A stretch of 29,828 bases of DNA from positions 1 through 29,828 of the forward strand of contig UQSK01000023.1 in assembly GCA_900543605.1 (NCBI GenBank). Reading direction: 5' to 3'. Positions within the stretch are counted from its first letter, which is position 1. Every line of letters begins with the position of its first letter. A model generated the notes under the pieces. It saw nothing but the letters and a program-made list of their open reading frames with translations, was not told the DNA's origin and did not search any database. Positions 1 through 6,961 of the stretch are shown in pieces. The position numbers were made by a program, and so were the translations under genes. This DNA comes from an uncultured Collinsella sp. (GTDB taxonomy: Bacteria > Actinomycetota > Coriobacteriia > Coriobacteriales > Coriobacteriaceae).

Positions 1-47
1 CTACACCTATTAAGTCGTCGGCAGCGTCAGATGTGTATAAGAGACAG
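1..47 (+). other. Nextera read-1 adapter with index (artefact)
   Basis: Positions 15-47 match the Nextera read-1 transposon adapter, ending in the 19-bp mosaic end AGATGTGTATAAGAGACAG at 29-47. Positions 1-6 (CTACAC) are the end of the P5 primer and 7-14 (CTATTAAG) sit where the i5 index belongs. This is library sequence, not genome; genomic DNA starts at about 48. Confidence 0.97.
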
Positions 48-205
48 GCTATGACCGCTACCTGCCCACGCTCTCGTCCGCATGCCAAATCATCGGCATC
101 GCCTTTGACGAGCAGCGTGTCGACCACGTTCCCACCGACGCCCACGACCTGCCGCTACCCCACATCATCAGCGCCCAACGGCTGGCGCACCTCCCGACAG
201 CCTAG
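48..205 (+). CDS. 5-formyltetrahydrofolate cyclo-ligase, C-terminal fragment
   Basis: This is an open frame entering from the contig edge, with codons from 50 and a TAG stop at 203-205, giving 51 residues. It begins YDRYLP and continues through IGIAFDEQ, VDHVPTDAHDLPL and HIIS. That is the pattern of the C-terminus of 5-formyltetrahydrofolate cyclo-ligase (ygfA/fau family): the YYDRYL motif, then IG-a-DEQ and a conserved P-x-x-x-HD-x-PL before the end. The enzyme converts 5-formyl-THF to 5,10-methenyl-THF using ATP in cytosolic one-carbon metabolism. The N-terminus is lost because the contig ends here. Its stop overlaps the metA stop on the other strand in one CTAG. The assignment rests on a short segment, but the motif order is distinctive. 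Confidence 0.82.
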
Positions 206-1128
206 TGCTCCTCGCCGGCGCGGGCTAGGTCGTAGGGCGTGGTCTGGTAGACGTAGTAGTTGAGCCAGTTGGTGTAGAACAGCTGAGCCTGGCTGCGCCA
301 GACGTTGCGCGGCTCGGCGGTGGGATCGTCGCCCGGGAAGTAATGCGCCGGCACCTGAGGGTTGAGCCCGCGCTTCACGTCGCGCTCGTACTCCAGGCGC
401 AGCGTATCGGTATCGTACTCAGGGTGGCCAAAGACAAAGAAGCGACGGCTGTCGGTCGACTTGACGATGTACAGGCCCACCTCGTCGGACACGGCCACGA
501 CCTCAAGCTGCGGCTCGGCCTCCACGTCCTCGCGACGCACATCGGTGTTGCGCGAATGCACAGCATAGAAACGGTCGTCAAAGCCGCGAACCAGCGGACT
601 TTGCGGCTTCACCAGATAATGCTCGAACACGCCGCTCGCCTTTGCCGGCAGGTCATGCTTCTGGATGCCGTAATGATGGTACAGACCGGCCTGCGCGCCC
701 CAACAAATATGCAGCGTAGAGTGCACATGCGTGGTGGACCAATCCATGATCTGGCAGAGCTCGGGCCAGTAGTCGACCTCCTCGAACGGCATCTGCTCCA
801 CCGGCGCGCCCGTGATGATCAGGCCGTCGTAGTGGATATCGCGGATGTCGTCGAACGTGCGATAGAACGTCTCCAGGTGGCCGGCGCTCACGTGCGTGGC
901 CTCGTGCGTCTTGGTGCGCAGCAGGTCCACCTCCACCTGCAGCGGCGTGTTGGAGAGCTTGCGCATGATCTGCGTCTCGGTGGCAATCTTGGTGGGCATG
1001 AGGTTGAGGATGAGCACGCGCAGCGGACGGATGTCCTGGTGCAGCGCGCGGTACTCGGTCATGACAAAGATGTTCTCGCTCTCGAGCTGCGCGGCGGCAG
1101 GGAGGGCGTCGGGAATGCGAATGGGCAT
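202..1128 (-). CDS. metA: Homoserine O-acetyltransferase, MetA (HTS) family
   Basis: MetA activates the hydroxyl of L-homoserine with an acyl-CoA, the first committed step of methionine synthesis in the cytosol. The 308-residue length is normal for the family. The catalytic Cys142 lies in HICWGAQAG, and His235 and Glu237 lie in FVFGHPEYD; Lys47 is in MPTKIATE. Residue 111, which sets the acyl donor in this family (Glu for acetyl-CoA, Gly for succinyl-CoA), is Glu in GAPVEQMPFEEVDYW, so I read this as an acetyltransferase despite the usual succinyltransferase name. The ATG at 1128 follows AAGGAG with a 5-nt gap. No SAM-type riboswitch was recognised upstream. The gene is divergent from the dehydrogenase at 1339 and convergent with the cyclo-ligase fragment. 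Confidence 0.96.
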   Translation of the reverse strand: MPIRIPDALPAAAQLESENIFVMTEYRALHQDIRPLRVLILNLMPTKIATETQIMRKLSNTPLQVEVDLLRTKTHEATHVSAGHLETFYRTFDDIRDIHYDGLIITGAPVEQMPFEEVDYWPELCQIMDWSTTHVHSTLHICWGAQAGLYHHYGIQKHDLPAKASGVFEHYLVKPQSPLVRGFDDRFYAVHSRNTDVRREDVEAEPQLEVVAVSDEVGLYIVKSTDSRRFFVFGHPEYDTDTLRLEYERDVKRGLNPQVPAHYFPGDDPTAEPRNVWRSQAQLFYTNWLNYYVYQTTPYDLARAGEEH

Positions 1129-1295
1129 GGATGCTCCTTACGAGTCAGTTACAGCTATGGTACAACGACCGGCCCCATCCGCGCGAGCACATCGCCCAGC
1201 GATGCCGTCAGCGGCCCAGATCACTCCAAAAGTAGAGATTAAGGCATGTCCAAAAATCTACGGCGCTTTAGCCTAGCAAAGTGGCAGCAGGACGC

Positions 1296-1301
1296 TACAA
1301 T
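1296..1301 (+). promoter_or_regulatory. Candidate -10 box for the 2-hydroxyacid dehydrogenase
   Basis: TACAAT lies 37 bp before the chosen ATG at 1339. No convincing -35 hexamer is visible at 16-18 bp, so this is only a candidate. Confidence 0.35.
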
Positions 1302-1338
1302 GGTTCGACGCGAAAAACTCGGCCGAAAGGATACATAT

Positions 1339-2316
1339 ATGTACCAGACGCGTAAGATCGGTGTGGTCGGCCAGGGCCACGTAGGAGCACATGTCGCCAA
1401 CAGCCTACTCATGCAGGGCATTGCCGATGAGCTGTACCTGTGCGATATCAACGAGGCCAAGGTGACGTCCGAGGTCCAGGACCTGCGCGACTCCCTTTCG
1501 TTTGTCCCGTACAACACCAAGATCGTCAACTGCTACGACCACTACGAGGAGCTTGCCTGCTGCGACGTCATCGTCAACGCCGCCGGCAAGGTCGCGCTGG
1601 CCGCCGGCAACCGCGACGGCGAGCTGTTCTTTACCACCGACGCCGCCCGCACCTTTGCCAAGCGCATCGTCGACGCCGGCTTCGACGGCATCTTTGTGAG
1701 CATCTCCAACCCCTGCGACGTCGTGTGCACCGAGCTGTGGCACCTGACCGGCTACGATCCCAAGAAGATCATCGGCTCGGGCTGCGGCCTGGATTCCGCC
1801 CGTCTGCGCACCGAGATCTCCAAGAAGGTCGGCGTGAGCCCCAAGTCCATCGACGCCTACATGATCGGCGAACACGGCTTTAGCCAGCTGGCTGCCTTTA
1901 AGGCCGCGACCATCGCCGGCAAGAGCCTCAACGAGCTTCAGGCCGAAAACCCCGACAAGTACGCCTTCGACCACATGGAGGTCGAGGAGCTTGCACGCAA
2001 GGGCGGCTATGTGACCTACCAGGGCAAGCAGTGCACCGAGTACGCCGTCGCCAACTCCGCCGCGCGCGTCTGCGCTGCCGTGCTGCACAACGAGCACGCC
2101 GTGCTTTCGGCCTCTACGCTTATGACCGGCCAGTATGGCGAAGAGGGCATCTTTACCTCCCTGCCGTGCGTGATCGGTGCCGAGGGCGTCGAGGAGGTTT
2201 ACACACTGGACCTGTCCGAGCACGAGCTCGAGGGCTTCCACAAGAGCTGCCAGCACATTCGCGACAACATCGCCCAGCTCGACTGGTGGGACGCCGAGGC
2301 CTACGACGCAAAGTAG
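1339..2316 (+). CDS. L-2-hydroxyacid dehydrogenase (lactate/malate dehydrogenase superfamily)
   Basis: This NAD-dependent enzyme of 325 residues would interconvert a 2-oxoacid and an L-2-hydroxyacid. Visible motifs are GxGxxG at 11-16 (GQGHVG), an NAD-ribose-binding Asp36 (LCDIN), SNP at 123-125, the Asp152/Arg155 pair in GLDSARLR and catalytic His179 in GEHGFSQ. In the specificity loop (AAGKVALAAGNRDGEL), the position that is Gln in lactate and Arg in malate dehydrogenases aligns with a hydrophobic residue. That suggests a 2-hydroxyisocaproate-type or broad-specificity enzyme rather than strict lactate or malate dehydrogenase. I chose the ATG at 1339 because GAAAGG lies about 8 nt upstream and homology begins at once; the frame is open back to 1246 without family similarity. 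A strong terminator follows. Confidence 0.85.
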   Translation: MYQTRKIGVVGQGHVGAHVANSLLMQGIADELYLCDINEAKVTSEVQDLRDSLSFVPYNTKIVNCYDHYEELACCDVIVNAAGKVALAAGNRDGELFFTTDAARTFAKRIVDAGFDGIFVSISNPCDVVCTELWHLTGYDPKKIIGSGCGLDSARLRTEISKKVGVSPKSIDAYMIGEHGFSQLAAFKAATIAGKSLNELQAENPDKYAFDHMEVEELARKGGYVTYQGKQCTEYAVANSAARVCAAVLHNEHAVLSASTLMTGQYGEEGIFTSLPCVIGAEGVEEVYTLDLSEHELEGFHKSCQHIRDNIAQLDWWDAEAYDAK

Positions 2317-2359
2317 GCCGTCAATCGCCGCAATCTCGCGAATCTAAGCGCAATACCAA

Positions 2360-2400
2360 GCGGGCCGCGCCGGAATACTACCGGCGCGGCCCGCTTTTTT
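2360..2400 (+). terminator. Rho-independent terminator after the dehydrogenase gene
   Basis: A perfect 14-bp GC-rich stem (2360-2373 with 2381-2394) around a 7-nt loop (AATACTA) is followed by six T at 2395-2400. It sits 43 bp after the stop at 2316. Confidence 0.95.
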
Positions 2401-2419
2401 GACTCACGCAGTGCCCTTG

Positions 2420-2612
2420 CGAATCGAAGGTGAATACTTTTCCGCGAAGTGAACGAGCAAAATCGGACCCCCGAAGCATCGACATTTTTCAGGCGCTGTT
2501 TCCTGCGGTTTCGTCGAGTTTTTCCTGCAGTTTTACCGCCAAAAAGTGTGGATGCTTCGGGGGTCCAAAACAGGTCGTTCACTTCGCGGAAAAGTATTCA
2601 ACTTCGCTTTCG
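2420..2612. repeat. Long imperfect palindrome filling the 2401-2695 intergenic space
   Basis: Two arms of about 70 bp face each other across about 51 bp. The outer block 2431-2456 pairs perfectly over 26 bp with 2575-2600. An inner block, 2465-2489, pairs with 2541-2566 around GGACCCCCGAAGCATC. The 8-9 bp between blocks do not pair. Similarity continues outward to about 2420 and 2612. There is no coding signal; open frames here are products of the symmetry. It lies between a terminated gene on the left and the end of a leftward gene on the right. It could be a non-autonomous mobile element, a long hairpin RNA or a REP-like element. Confidence 0.85.
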
Positions 2613-2695
2613 CGCAGACACGAATCCGGCCGCCACAACGCAATACGGGGCCCGCGCGCAGCGCAGACCCCGTCAAAAAAGATAATTCCCGGTAC

Positions 2696-3664
2696 CTAAT
2701 ACTGCTCGATGCCCATGTAGCGACGAACCTCGGGGCTGTGGTCAAACACCTTGCCGCGGGCGGCGCGCAGCTCGCAGCTCATGTTGTAGAAGAAGATCGG
2801 CTCCAAGAACGAACGCACGCTGGCGGGCACCTCGCCTACGCCGTACTCGAGTGCATCGAGCACCATGACTGTATCGGTGTGCGTGTTGAGGAACGCGAGC
2901 GCGCGCTCCTCCATGGGGCGGCACTCGCCCGATCCGAGCTGCACAAAGTAGAACACGCCGGGCTCGGTGGCCTCAAACGGGCCGTGGAAATACTCGCCGG
3001 AGTGGATATAGCAGCAGTGCTGCCACTGCATCTCCATGAGCGAGCAGATGGCCATGGCGTAGGTCTGGCTAAAGTTGGGGCCGGAACCCAGGATATAGAA
3101 GAACTTATGCTGCTGGCAGAGCTCGGCAAAGCGATCGCCCAGCTCGGCGTTGACCTTCTCACGGGCAGCGGGCAACAGCGCATCCATCTGCTTAAGGCCG
3201 GCGTACATGTCGGCGAGTGCCTCGTAACCCTCCTGCTGGTCGAGCAGCTCGGCAGCCATCAGGACGCCGATGCCTTGCGGAACCTCGGCCTGCGGCACGC
3301 CTTCGCCCCACGGATAGACCCAGGTGGTCCACTTGCCGTTATCAATCTTGGAGCCCTCGCAGTCGGTCATGGCCACGACCTCGGCGCCGGCTGCCAGCGC
3401 CATCTCGCAACCGTCGACGACCTCCTGCGTATTGCCGCTGTGGCTGCAGGCGATGACGAGTGATTTCTCGCCAAGACTCTTGGGAGCCATCAGGCAAAAC
3501 TCGCGCGCCGTGTAGACCGTCGAGGCAAACGTGGTGGCCTCGCGCTTGAGCAGCTCGTTGGCCGGCATCAGGTCGATCATCGAACCGCCGCAGGCGATCC
3601 AAAAGACGTTCTCAATCTTGCCCTTGCGCTCGATAATTTCCTGAACCAGATCGTGTGCGTTCAC
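2696..3664 (-). CDS. SIS-domain sugar-amine-6-phosphate deglycase (FrlB/FraB/Gfr type), first copy
   Basis: The protein has 322 residues with two SIS halves. The N-terminal half has IACGGSM (about 23-29) and the phosphosugar loop ACSHSGNTQE (72-81). The C-terminal half has ILGSGPNFSQ and then the family block MEMQW...SGEYFHGPFE. Glu211 and His227 are 16 residues apart, as for the Glu214/His230 catalytic pair known in FraB. Such enzymes split a 6-phosphorylated Amadori or Heyns product into hexose 6-phosphate and an amino acid. No glutaminase domain is present, which argues against GlmS. The start is GTG at 3664 behind AAGGAGGAG. The gene follows a GntR/UTRA gene on the same strand, and two copies of a putative operator lie between them. 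The exact substrate is not readable from sequence. Confidence 0.86.
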   Translation of the reverse strand: MNAHDLVQEIIERKGKIENVFWIACGGSMIDLMPANELLKREATTFASTVYTAREFCLMAPKSLGEKSLVIACSHSGNTQEVVDGCEMALAAGAEVVAMTDCEGSKIDNGKWTTWVYPWGEGVPQAEVPQGIGVLMAAELLDQQEGYEALADMYAGLKQMDALLPAAREKVNAELGDRFAELCQQHKFFYILGSGPNFSQTYAMAICSLMEMQWQHCCYIHSGEYFHGPFEATEPGVFYFVQLGSGECRPMEERALAFLNTHTDTVMVLDALEYGVGEVPASVRSFLEPIFFYNMSCELRAARGKVFDHSPEVRRYMGIEQY

Positions 3665-3721
3665 GGTGATGCTCCTCCTTGTGTGGCGGCTTTGAACGAC
3701 GGCAGCTCGTACCTGCTGTCA

Positions 3722-3737
3722 TTCTATGTTGTTCTAT
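3722..3737. promoter_or_regulatory. Putative operator, copy 1
   Basis: TTCTATGTTGTTCTAT matches the copy at 3784-3799 at 15 of 16 positions. It consists of two TTCTAT half-sites 10 bp apart. On the minus strand it overlaps a TATATA sequence at about 3735-3741 that could be the -10 of the deglycase gene starting at 3664, as expected for a repressor site. Confidence 0.6.
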
Positions 3738-3783
3738 ATATACCACGCAAGCAGCCACGGTGGAAGCCATTGCGACAAATTTG

Positions 3784-3799
3784 TTCCATGTTGTTCTAT
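3784..3799. promoter_or_regulatory. Putative operator, copy 2
   Basis: TTCCATGTTGTTCTAT is the second copy of the 16-bp site. It starts 62 bp from copy 1, close to six helical turns, and lies just downstream of the stop of the GntR gene (3809). The likely ligand is that GntR protein; this is inferred from adjacency. Confidence 0.6.
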
Positions 3800-3808
3800 C
3801 TGTGGACG

Positions 3809-4564
3809 TTAGATGTCGAACACGTAGCGCGAGCCCACGATCTTTTGGCGTCCGAGCAGCAAGGGCCGCTCGTCCTCATCGGTAAAGTACGCCTCCATAT
3901 AAAACAGCGGCTCGCCGACCGGCACCTCCAGCAGTGAGGCCGCCTGAACATCGGCAAGCGCAATCTCCACGGTACAAGGGTCGGACTTGAGCGGCGCGCG
4001 GCCCGAATGCTCGGCAACGAGTGCAAAGATGGAATTGTCCGTGAGGTCCTTGTCGGCAAGCGTCTGCAGGTAGGGATGGTCGGCCAGCACAAAGGCGTTG
4101 TTCTCGAGCATGACGGGCACGCCGTCTGCCGTGCGCACGCGCTCGACAACGATGAGCTCGCAGCCGGGTTCCACCCCAAAAAACGCCGCGTCCTCGCGCG
4201 TCGCCGCAACCACCGTGCGCGACACCAGGTGTGCTCCGGCCACCATGTCGTTGGCAGCGCAACCCTCGGAAAAGCTCTGAACGTCACCCTTTTGGACAAT
4301 CTTGCGCTTGAGCTTGGGCGCGCACACAAACGTGCCCCTCCCCTGCTGGCGGTTGAGATACCCCGCGCGCGACAGCTCCTCGATGGCGCGGCGCACGGTG
4401 ATGCGTCCCACGCCGTAGGACTTCGCGAGCTCCATCTCGGAAGGAATGCGCGAGCCGGATGCGTACACGCCGCGCGCGATCTCGCCCTTTAGGTCGTCCA
4501 TAACCTGCTGGTACAGCGGCACGGCGGATACCTCAGTGCGCTCGGTTTTATCGTCGAATGCCAT
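3809..4564 (-). CDS. GntR-family (HutC/UTRA) transcriptional regulator, first copy
   Basis: The 251-residue protein has an N-terminal winged helix (about 15-85: PLYQQVMDDLK, SGSRIPSEMELAKSYGVGR, ITVRRAIEELSRAGYL, QQGRGTFV). A UTRA effector domain follows, ending GRQKIVGSRYVFDI. UTRA domains usually bind a phosphorylated sugar or related metabolite and release DNA. The C-terminus closely resembles that of the regulator at 7036-7755 (GKQYYVGSRYVMVI), so the two look like paralogues. Its ATG is only 2 bp after the recQ stop, with its ribosome binding site inside the end of recQ, so it is probably cotranscribed with recQ. The downstream deglycase has its own candidate promoter with two operator copies, so this protein probably represses that gene. 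Confidence 0.9.
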   Translation of the reverse strand: MAFDDKTERTEVSAVPLYQQVMDDLKGEIARGVYASGSRIPSEMELAKSYGVGRITVRRAIEELSRAGYLNRQQGRGTFVCAPKLKRKIVQKGDVQSFSEGCAANDMVAGAHLVSRTVVAATREDAAFFGVEPGCELIVVERVRTADGVPVMLENNAFVLADHPYLQTLADKDLTDNSIFALVAEHSGRAPLKSDPCTVEIALADVQAASLLEVPVGEPLFYMEAYFTDEDERPLLLGRQKIVGSRYVFDI

Positions 4565-4566
4565 CG

Positions 4567-6543
4567 TTACGCTCCATCCCGCGCATGCTCGGACTCAAAC
4601 TCTTCGATCGCCGTCATAAACTGCTCGCCAAAGGCGTCGGCCTTTTTCTCGCCAATGCCGTTGACCTGAATCAGCTCGTCGCGCGTCTGGGGGCGCAGAC
4701 GGCACAGGCCGCGCAGGGCCTTGTCGGAGAAGACCATGTACGGCGCCATCTCCAGCTCGGTCGAAATCTCCTTGCGCAGGGCACGCAGGCGCTCGAACAG
4801 CTCGGCATCGTCACCCACGCGCGGGCGCTGATCCAGCTCAGCCTCCTCGCGCAGCAGATCCACCGCACGGCGGGCGCGGGCAGAGGCCTTGCGCTTGGAC
4901 GCGCGACGCTTAACGGTAAAGGCGAACGCCTCGTCCTCGACCTCGCCGGCACGCGGACCCAGCCCCACGACCGGGTACTGCCCCTGCGAGGTGGCCAGAT
5001 AACCGCGGCCGCACAGCTGGCCGATGATGTCCTTGATGCGCCCGACCGATTCGCTCGACAACTCACCGTAGCCGCAGTCCTCGTCCAGATGCGTCTGGCG
5101 AATGCGCTCGGTGTTGCCGCCGTGGAGCACATCGGCGATCAGCGACTTGCCAAAGCGCATGGGACGCGTGGCCACATAGCGCACAGCGGCGCGGGCCATA
5201 TCGGTGACGTCCTCGACCTCGAACTGCGTGAGACAGTTGCTGCAGTTGCCGCAGCCCTCGGCGTCGTCTGCCGTGCCGCCCGCGGCGGCTGCCACATGCT
5301 CGGCCGCGGCCTCGTCGCCAAAGTAGCGCAGCATGTATTCGCGCAGGCAGCCGGTGGTATTGCAGTAGCCCTCCATCTGGCTGAGCAGGCGATAACGGTT
5401 CTGGAGCGCCCACGCGCGCTGCTCGTCATCGAGTGCCTCATCGGCAGCATCGCCGCGGTCGATCAGAAAGCGACGCATACGAAAATCGTTGCCGTTCCAC
5501 AGCAAATGGCAGCTGGCCGGGTCGCCATCGCGGCCAGCGCGGCCCGCCTCCTGGTAGTAGGCCTCGATGCTCTCAGGCACGTTGTTGTGGATCACGTAGC
5601 GCACGTTGGGCTTGTCGATGCCCATGCCAAAGGCGTTGGTGGCAACCATCACCTGGATATCGTCATCGATAAAGGCGCGCTGGCTTTGGCGGCGGGCGTC
5701 GTTGCCCATGCCGGCATGGTAGCGGCCAACGCGAATGCCGCTGGGGCCCAGCGCCTCGGCAAGCTCGCCTGCCAGCGCATCGACCGTCTTGCGGGTCGAG
5801 CAATACACGATGCCGCTCTCGCCCGAATGCGCAATCACATAGTCGCGCACCCAGGCGGTCTTGGCCTTGTCGCCCATCTCCTCGCAACCAAAGTAGAGGT
5901 TCTTGCGATCGAAGCCCGTCACCACCGTCGCGGGATTTTGCAGGCCGAGCATCTGCTGAATGTCCGCGCGCACACGCTCGGTCGCCGTAGCGGTAAAGGC
6001 CGCCACGATGGGGCGCTGCGGCAGGGAATCGATGAACTCGCGAATCTGCAGGTAGGCGGGGCGAAAATCCTGGCCCCATTGGCTCACGCAGTGGGCCTCG
6101 TCAATGGCTACGAGCGGCACGCCAATGCCGCCGTCCGCCGCGGCCTCCTGCGCAAAGGCTAAAAAGCGCGGCTCGAGCAGACGCTCGGGTGCCACGTACA
6201 TAAGCTGGTAGCGGCCTTCGCGCGCCCGCTTGAGCACAGTGTTTTGCTGGGCCGGAGTAAGGCTGGAGTTGAGATAGCTGGGTCGCGCACCTGCCGCGAG
6301 CAACGCACGGGTCTGGTCCTCCATAAGCGACAGCAGTGGACTCACCACAAAGGTGATGCCGGGCAGCATGAGCGCGGGCACCTGGTAGCAAATGGACTTG
6401 CCAGCGCCCGTGGGCATAACACCCAGCGCATCGCGACCGGCAAGGATCGCATCGACCATGCGGTCCTGTCCCGGGCGAAACGAGGTGTAGCCAAAATAAG
6501 CGCCGAGCGTGTCGAGCGCCATCTGCTGCATGCTATCGGTCAT
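4567..6543 (-). CDS. recQ: ATP-dependent DNA helicase RecQ
   Basis: This is a 3'-5' superfamily 2 DNA helicase used in recombination and fork repair. The 658-residue protein has the full RecQ layout. Walker A is MPTGAGKS at 43-50 and DEAH at 148-151 sits in AIDEAHCVSQWGQDFRP. TATAT follows, then motif VI with the arginine finger in QEAGRAGRDG (331-340). Zinc-ligand cysteines are Cys399, Cys431, Cys434 and Cys437. An RQC winged helix and a C-terminal HRDC domain (roughly 575-650, containing VNGIGEKKADAFGEQF) complete it. The ATG at 6543 follows AGGA at 4 nt. The next gene on the strand is the GntR regulator at 4564, 2 bp beyond the stop. RecQ has no evident functional link to the sugar genes. 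Confidence 0.97.
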   Translation of the reverse strand: MTDSMQQMALDTLGAYFGYTSFRPGQDRMVDAILAGRDALGVMPTGAGKSICYQVPALMLPGITFVVSPLLSLMEDQTRALLAAGARPSYLNSSLTPAQQNTVLKRAREGRYQLMYVAPERLLEPRFLAFAQEAAADGGIGVPLVAIDEAHCVSQWGQDFRPAYLQIREFIDSLPQRPIVAAFTATATERVRADIQQMLGLQNPATVVTGFDRKNLYFGCEEMGDKAKTAWVRDYVIAHSGESGIVYCSTRKTVDALAGELAEALGPSGIRVGRYHAGMGNDARRQSQRAFIDDDIQVMVATNAFGMGIDKPNVRYVIHNNVPESIEAYYQEAGRAGRDGDPASCHLLWNGNDFRMRRFLIDRGDAADEALDDEQRAWALQNRYRLLSQMEGYCNTTGCLREYMLRYFGDEAAAEHVAAAAGGTADDAEGCGNCSNCLTQFEVEDVTDMARAAVRYVATRPMRFGKSLIADVLHGGNTERIRQTHLDEDCGYGELSSESVGRIKDIIGQLCGRGYLATSQGQYPVVGLGPRAGEVEDEAFAFTVKRRASKRKASARARRAVDLLREEAELDQRPRVGDDAELFERLRALRKEISTELEMAPYMVFSDKALRGLCRLRPQTRDELIQVNGIGEKKADAFGEQFMTAIEEFESEHARDGA

Positions 6544-6669
6544 GGTTTCCTAACGTCTAAATCATCTGCCGCCGATTATACGCCGCCACGCGGACCGGTG
6601 CCGCACGGCTGTCGGCCACGGGCGATGCAATCCGAAGGGAACGAGCGTGGATTTTCGGACACTTTCAGG

Positions 6670-6737
6670 ATGAGCGTGGATAATTTCCCACTTTGAGCCC
6701 GTCACCAAGCAAAAAACGGGAGATTATCCACGCTCAT
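6670..6737. repeat. Inverted repeat, 15-bp arms
   Basis: ATGAGCGTGGATAAT (6670-6684) is the exact reverse complement of 6723-6737, with CCC and GGG also facing each other just inside. The 38-nt centre has no recognised content. A similar GAGCGTGGATTTTC lies just upstream at about 6645. It lies upstream of recQ, in the 6544-7035 gap that carries no gene. Confidence 0.75.
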
Positions 6738-6746
6738 TCTGCGGTC

Positions 6747-6800
6747 AGTCATTGGGAACCTTCTTGAATGACCAGTCGTTTAAGAGCGTCCCCAACGACT
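6747..6800. repeat. Degenerate copy of the AGTCATTGGGGAC / GTCCCCAACGACT repeat
   Basis: This 54-bp stretch begins AGTCATTGGGAAC and ends GCGTCCCCAACGACT. It matches, with scattered mismatches, the better preserved palindromic repeat at 15284-15376. Two copies far apart in one contig suggest an interspersed family. Confidence 0.7.
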
Positions 6801-6849
6801 AATCTCTTGACAAGCGCGGAAACGTCGCTGGTTGAGCATAAGTCAGCGA

Positions 6850-6947
6850 AAACGCCCCTAAGCGAGCAAGGTGACGTGAAAGAGGAGGGAAGCGTACTTC
6901 GGTACGCGACCGACGATTGAACGTCAGATTGCCGCTTAGGGGCGTTT
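6850..6947. ncRNA. Candidate structured RNA or hairpin element with C(UUCG)G tetraloop
   Basis: The 98-nt element is closed by a perfect 15-bp helix (6850-6864 with 6933-6947; AAACGCCCCTAAGCG). Inside it are a 4-bp helix (6866-6869 with 6929-6932), a 6-bp helix (6872-6877 with 6921-6926, TGACGT/ACGTCA) and a purine-rich internal loop (GAAAGAGGAGGGA). A terminal 6-bp hairpin GCGTAC/GTACGC (6892-6897 with 6902-6907) is capped by UUCG closed by C-G, an exceptionally stable RNA tetraloop. There is no U tract, so it is not a simple terminator. The strand is unknown; UUCG reads on the plus strand (the minus-strand loop is CGAA). I cannot name an RNA family for it. Confidence 0.55.
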
Positions 6948-6961
6948 GCAACGTCGACCGG

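Noticed and set aside
33..263. Open frame at the left end beginning in the adapter
   Set aside because: Its start is adapter, and it is out of frame with the real cyclo-ligase fragment at 50-205.
1129..1338. Methionine-related riboswitch (SAM type) before metA
   Set aside because: The 117-210 nt leader shows no recognisable SAM-aptamer pattern or terminator/antiterminator pair.
2645..2695. GC-rich hairpin followed by an A tract next to the first deglycase stop
   Set aside because: For the leftward gene the U tract precedes the hairpin rather than following it, and no plus-strand gene ends there, so it does not fit a terminator.
2696..3664. SIS proteins as GlmS-type aminotransferases or RpiR-type regulators
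   Set aside because: There is no N-terminal glutaminase or helix-turn-helix domain, and the Glu/His pair and FHGPFE block fit deglycases better.
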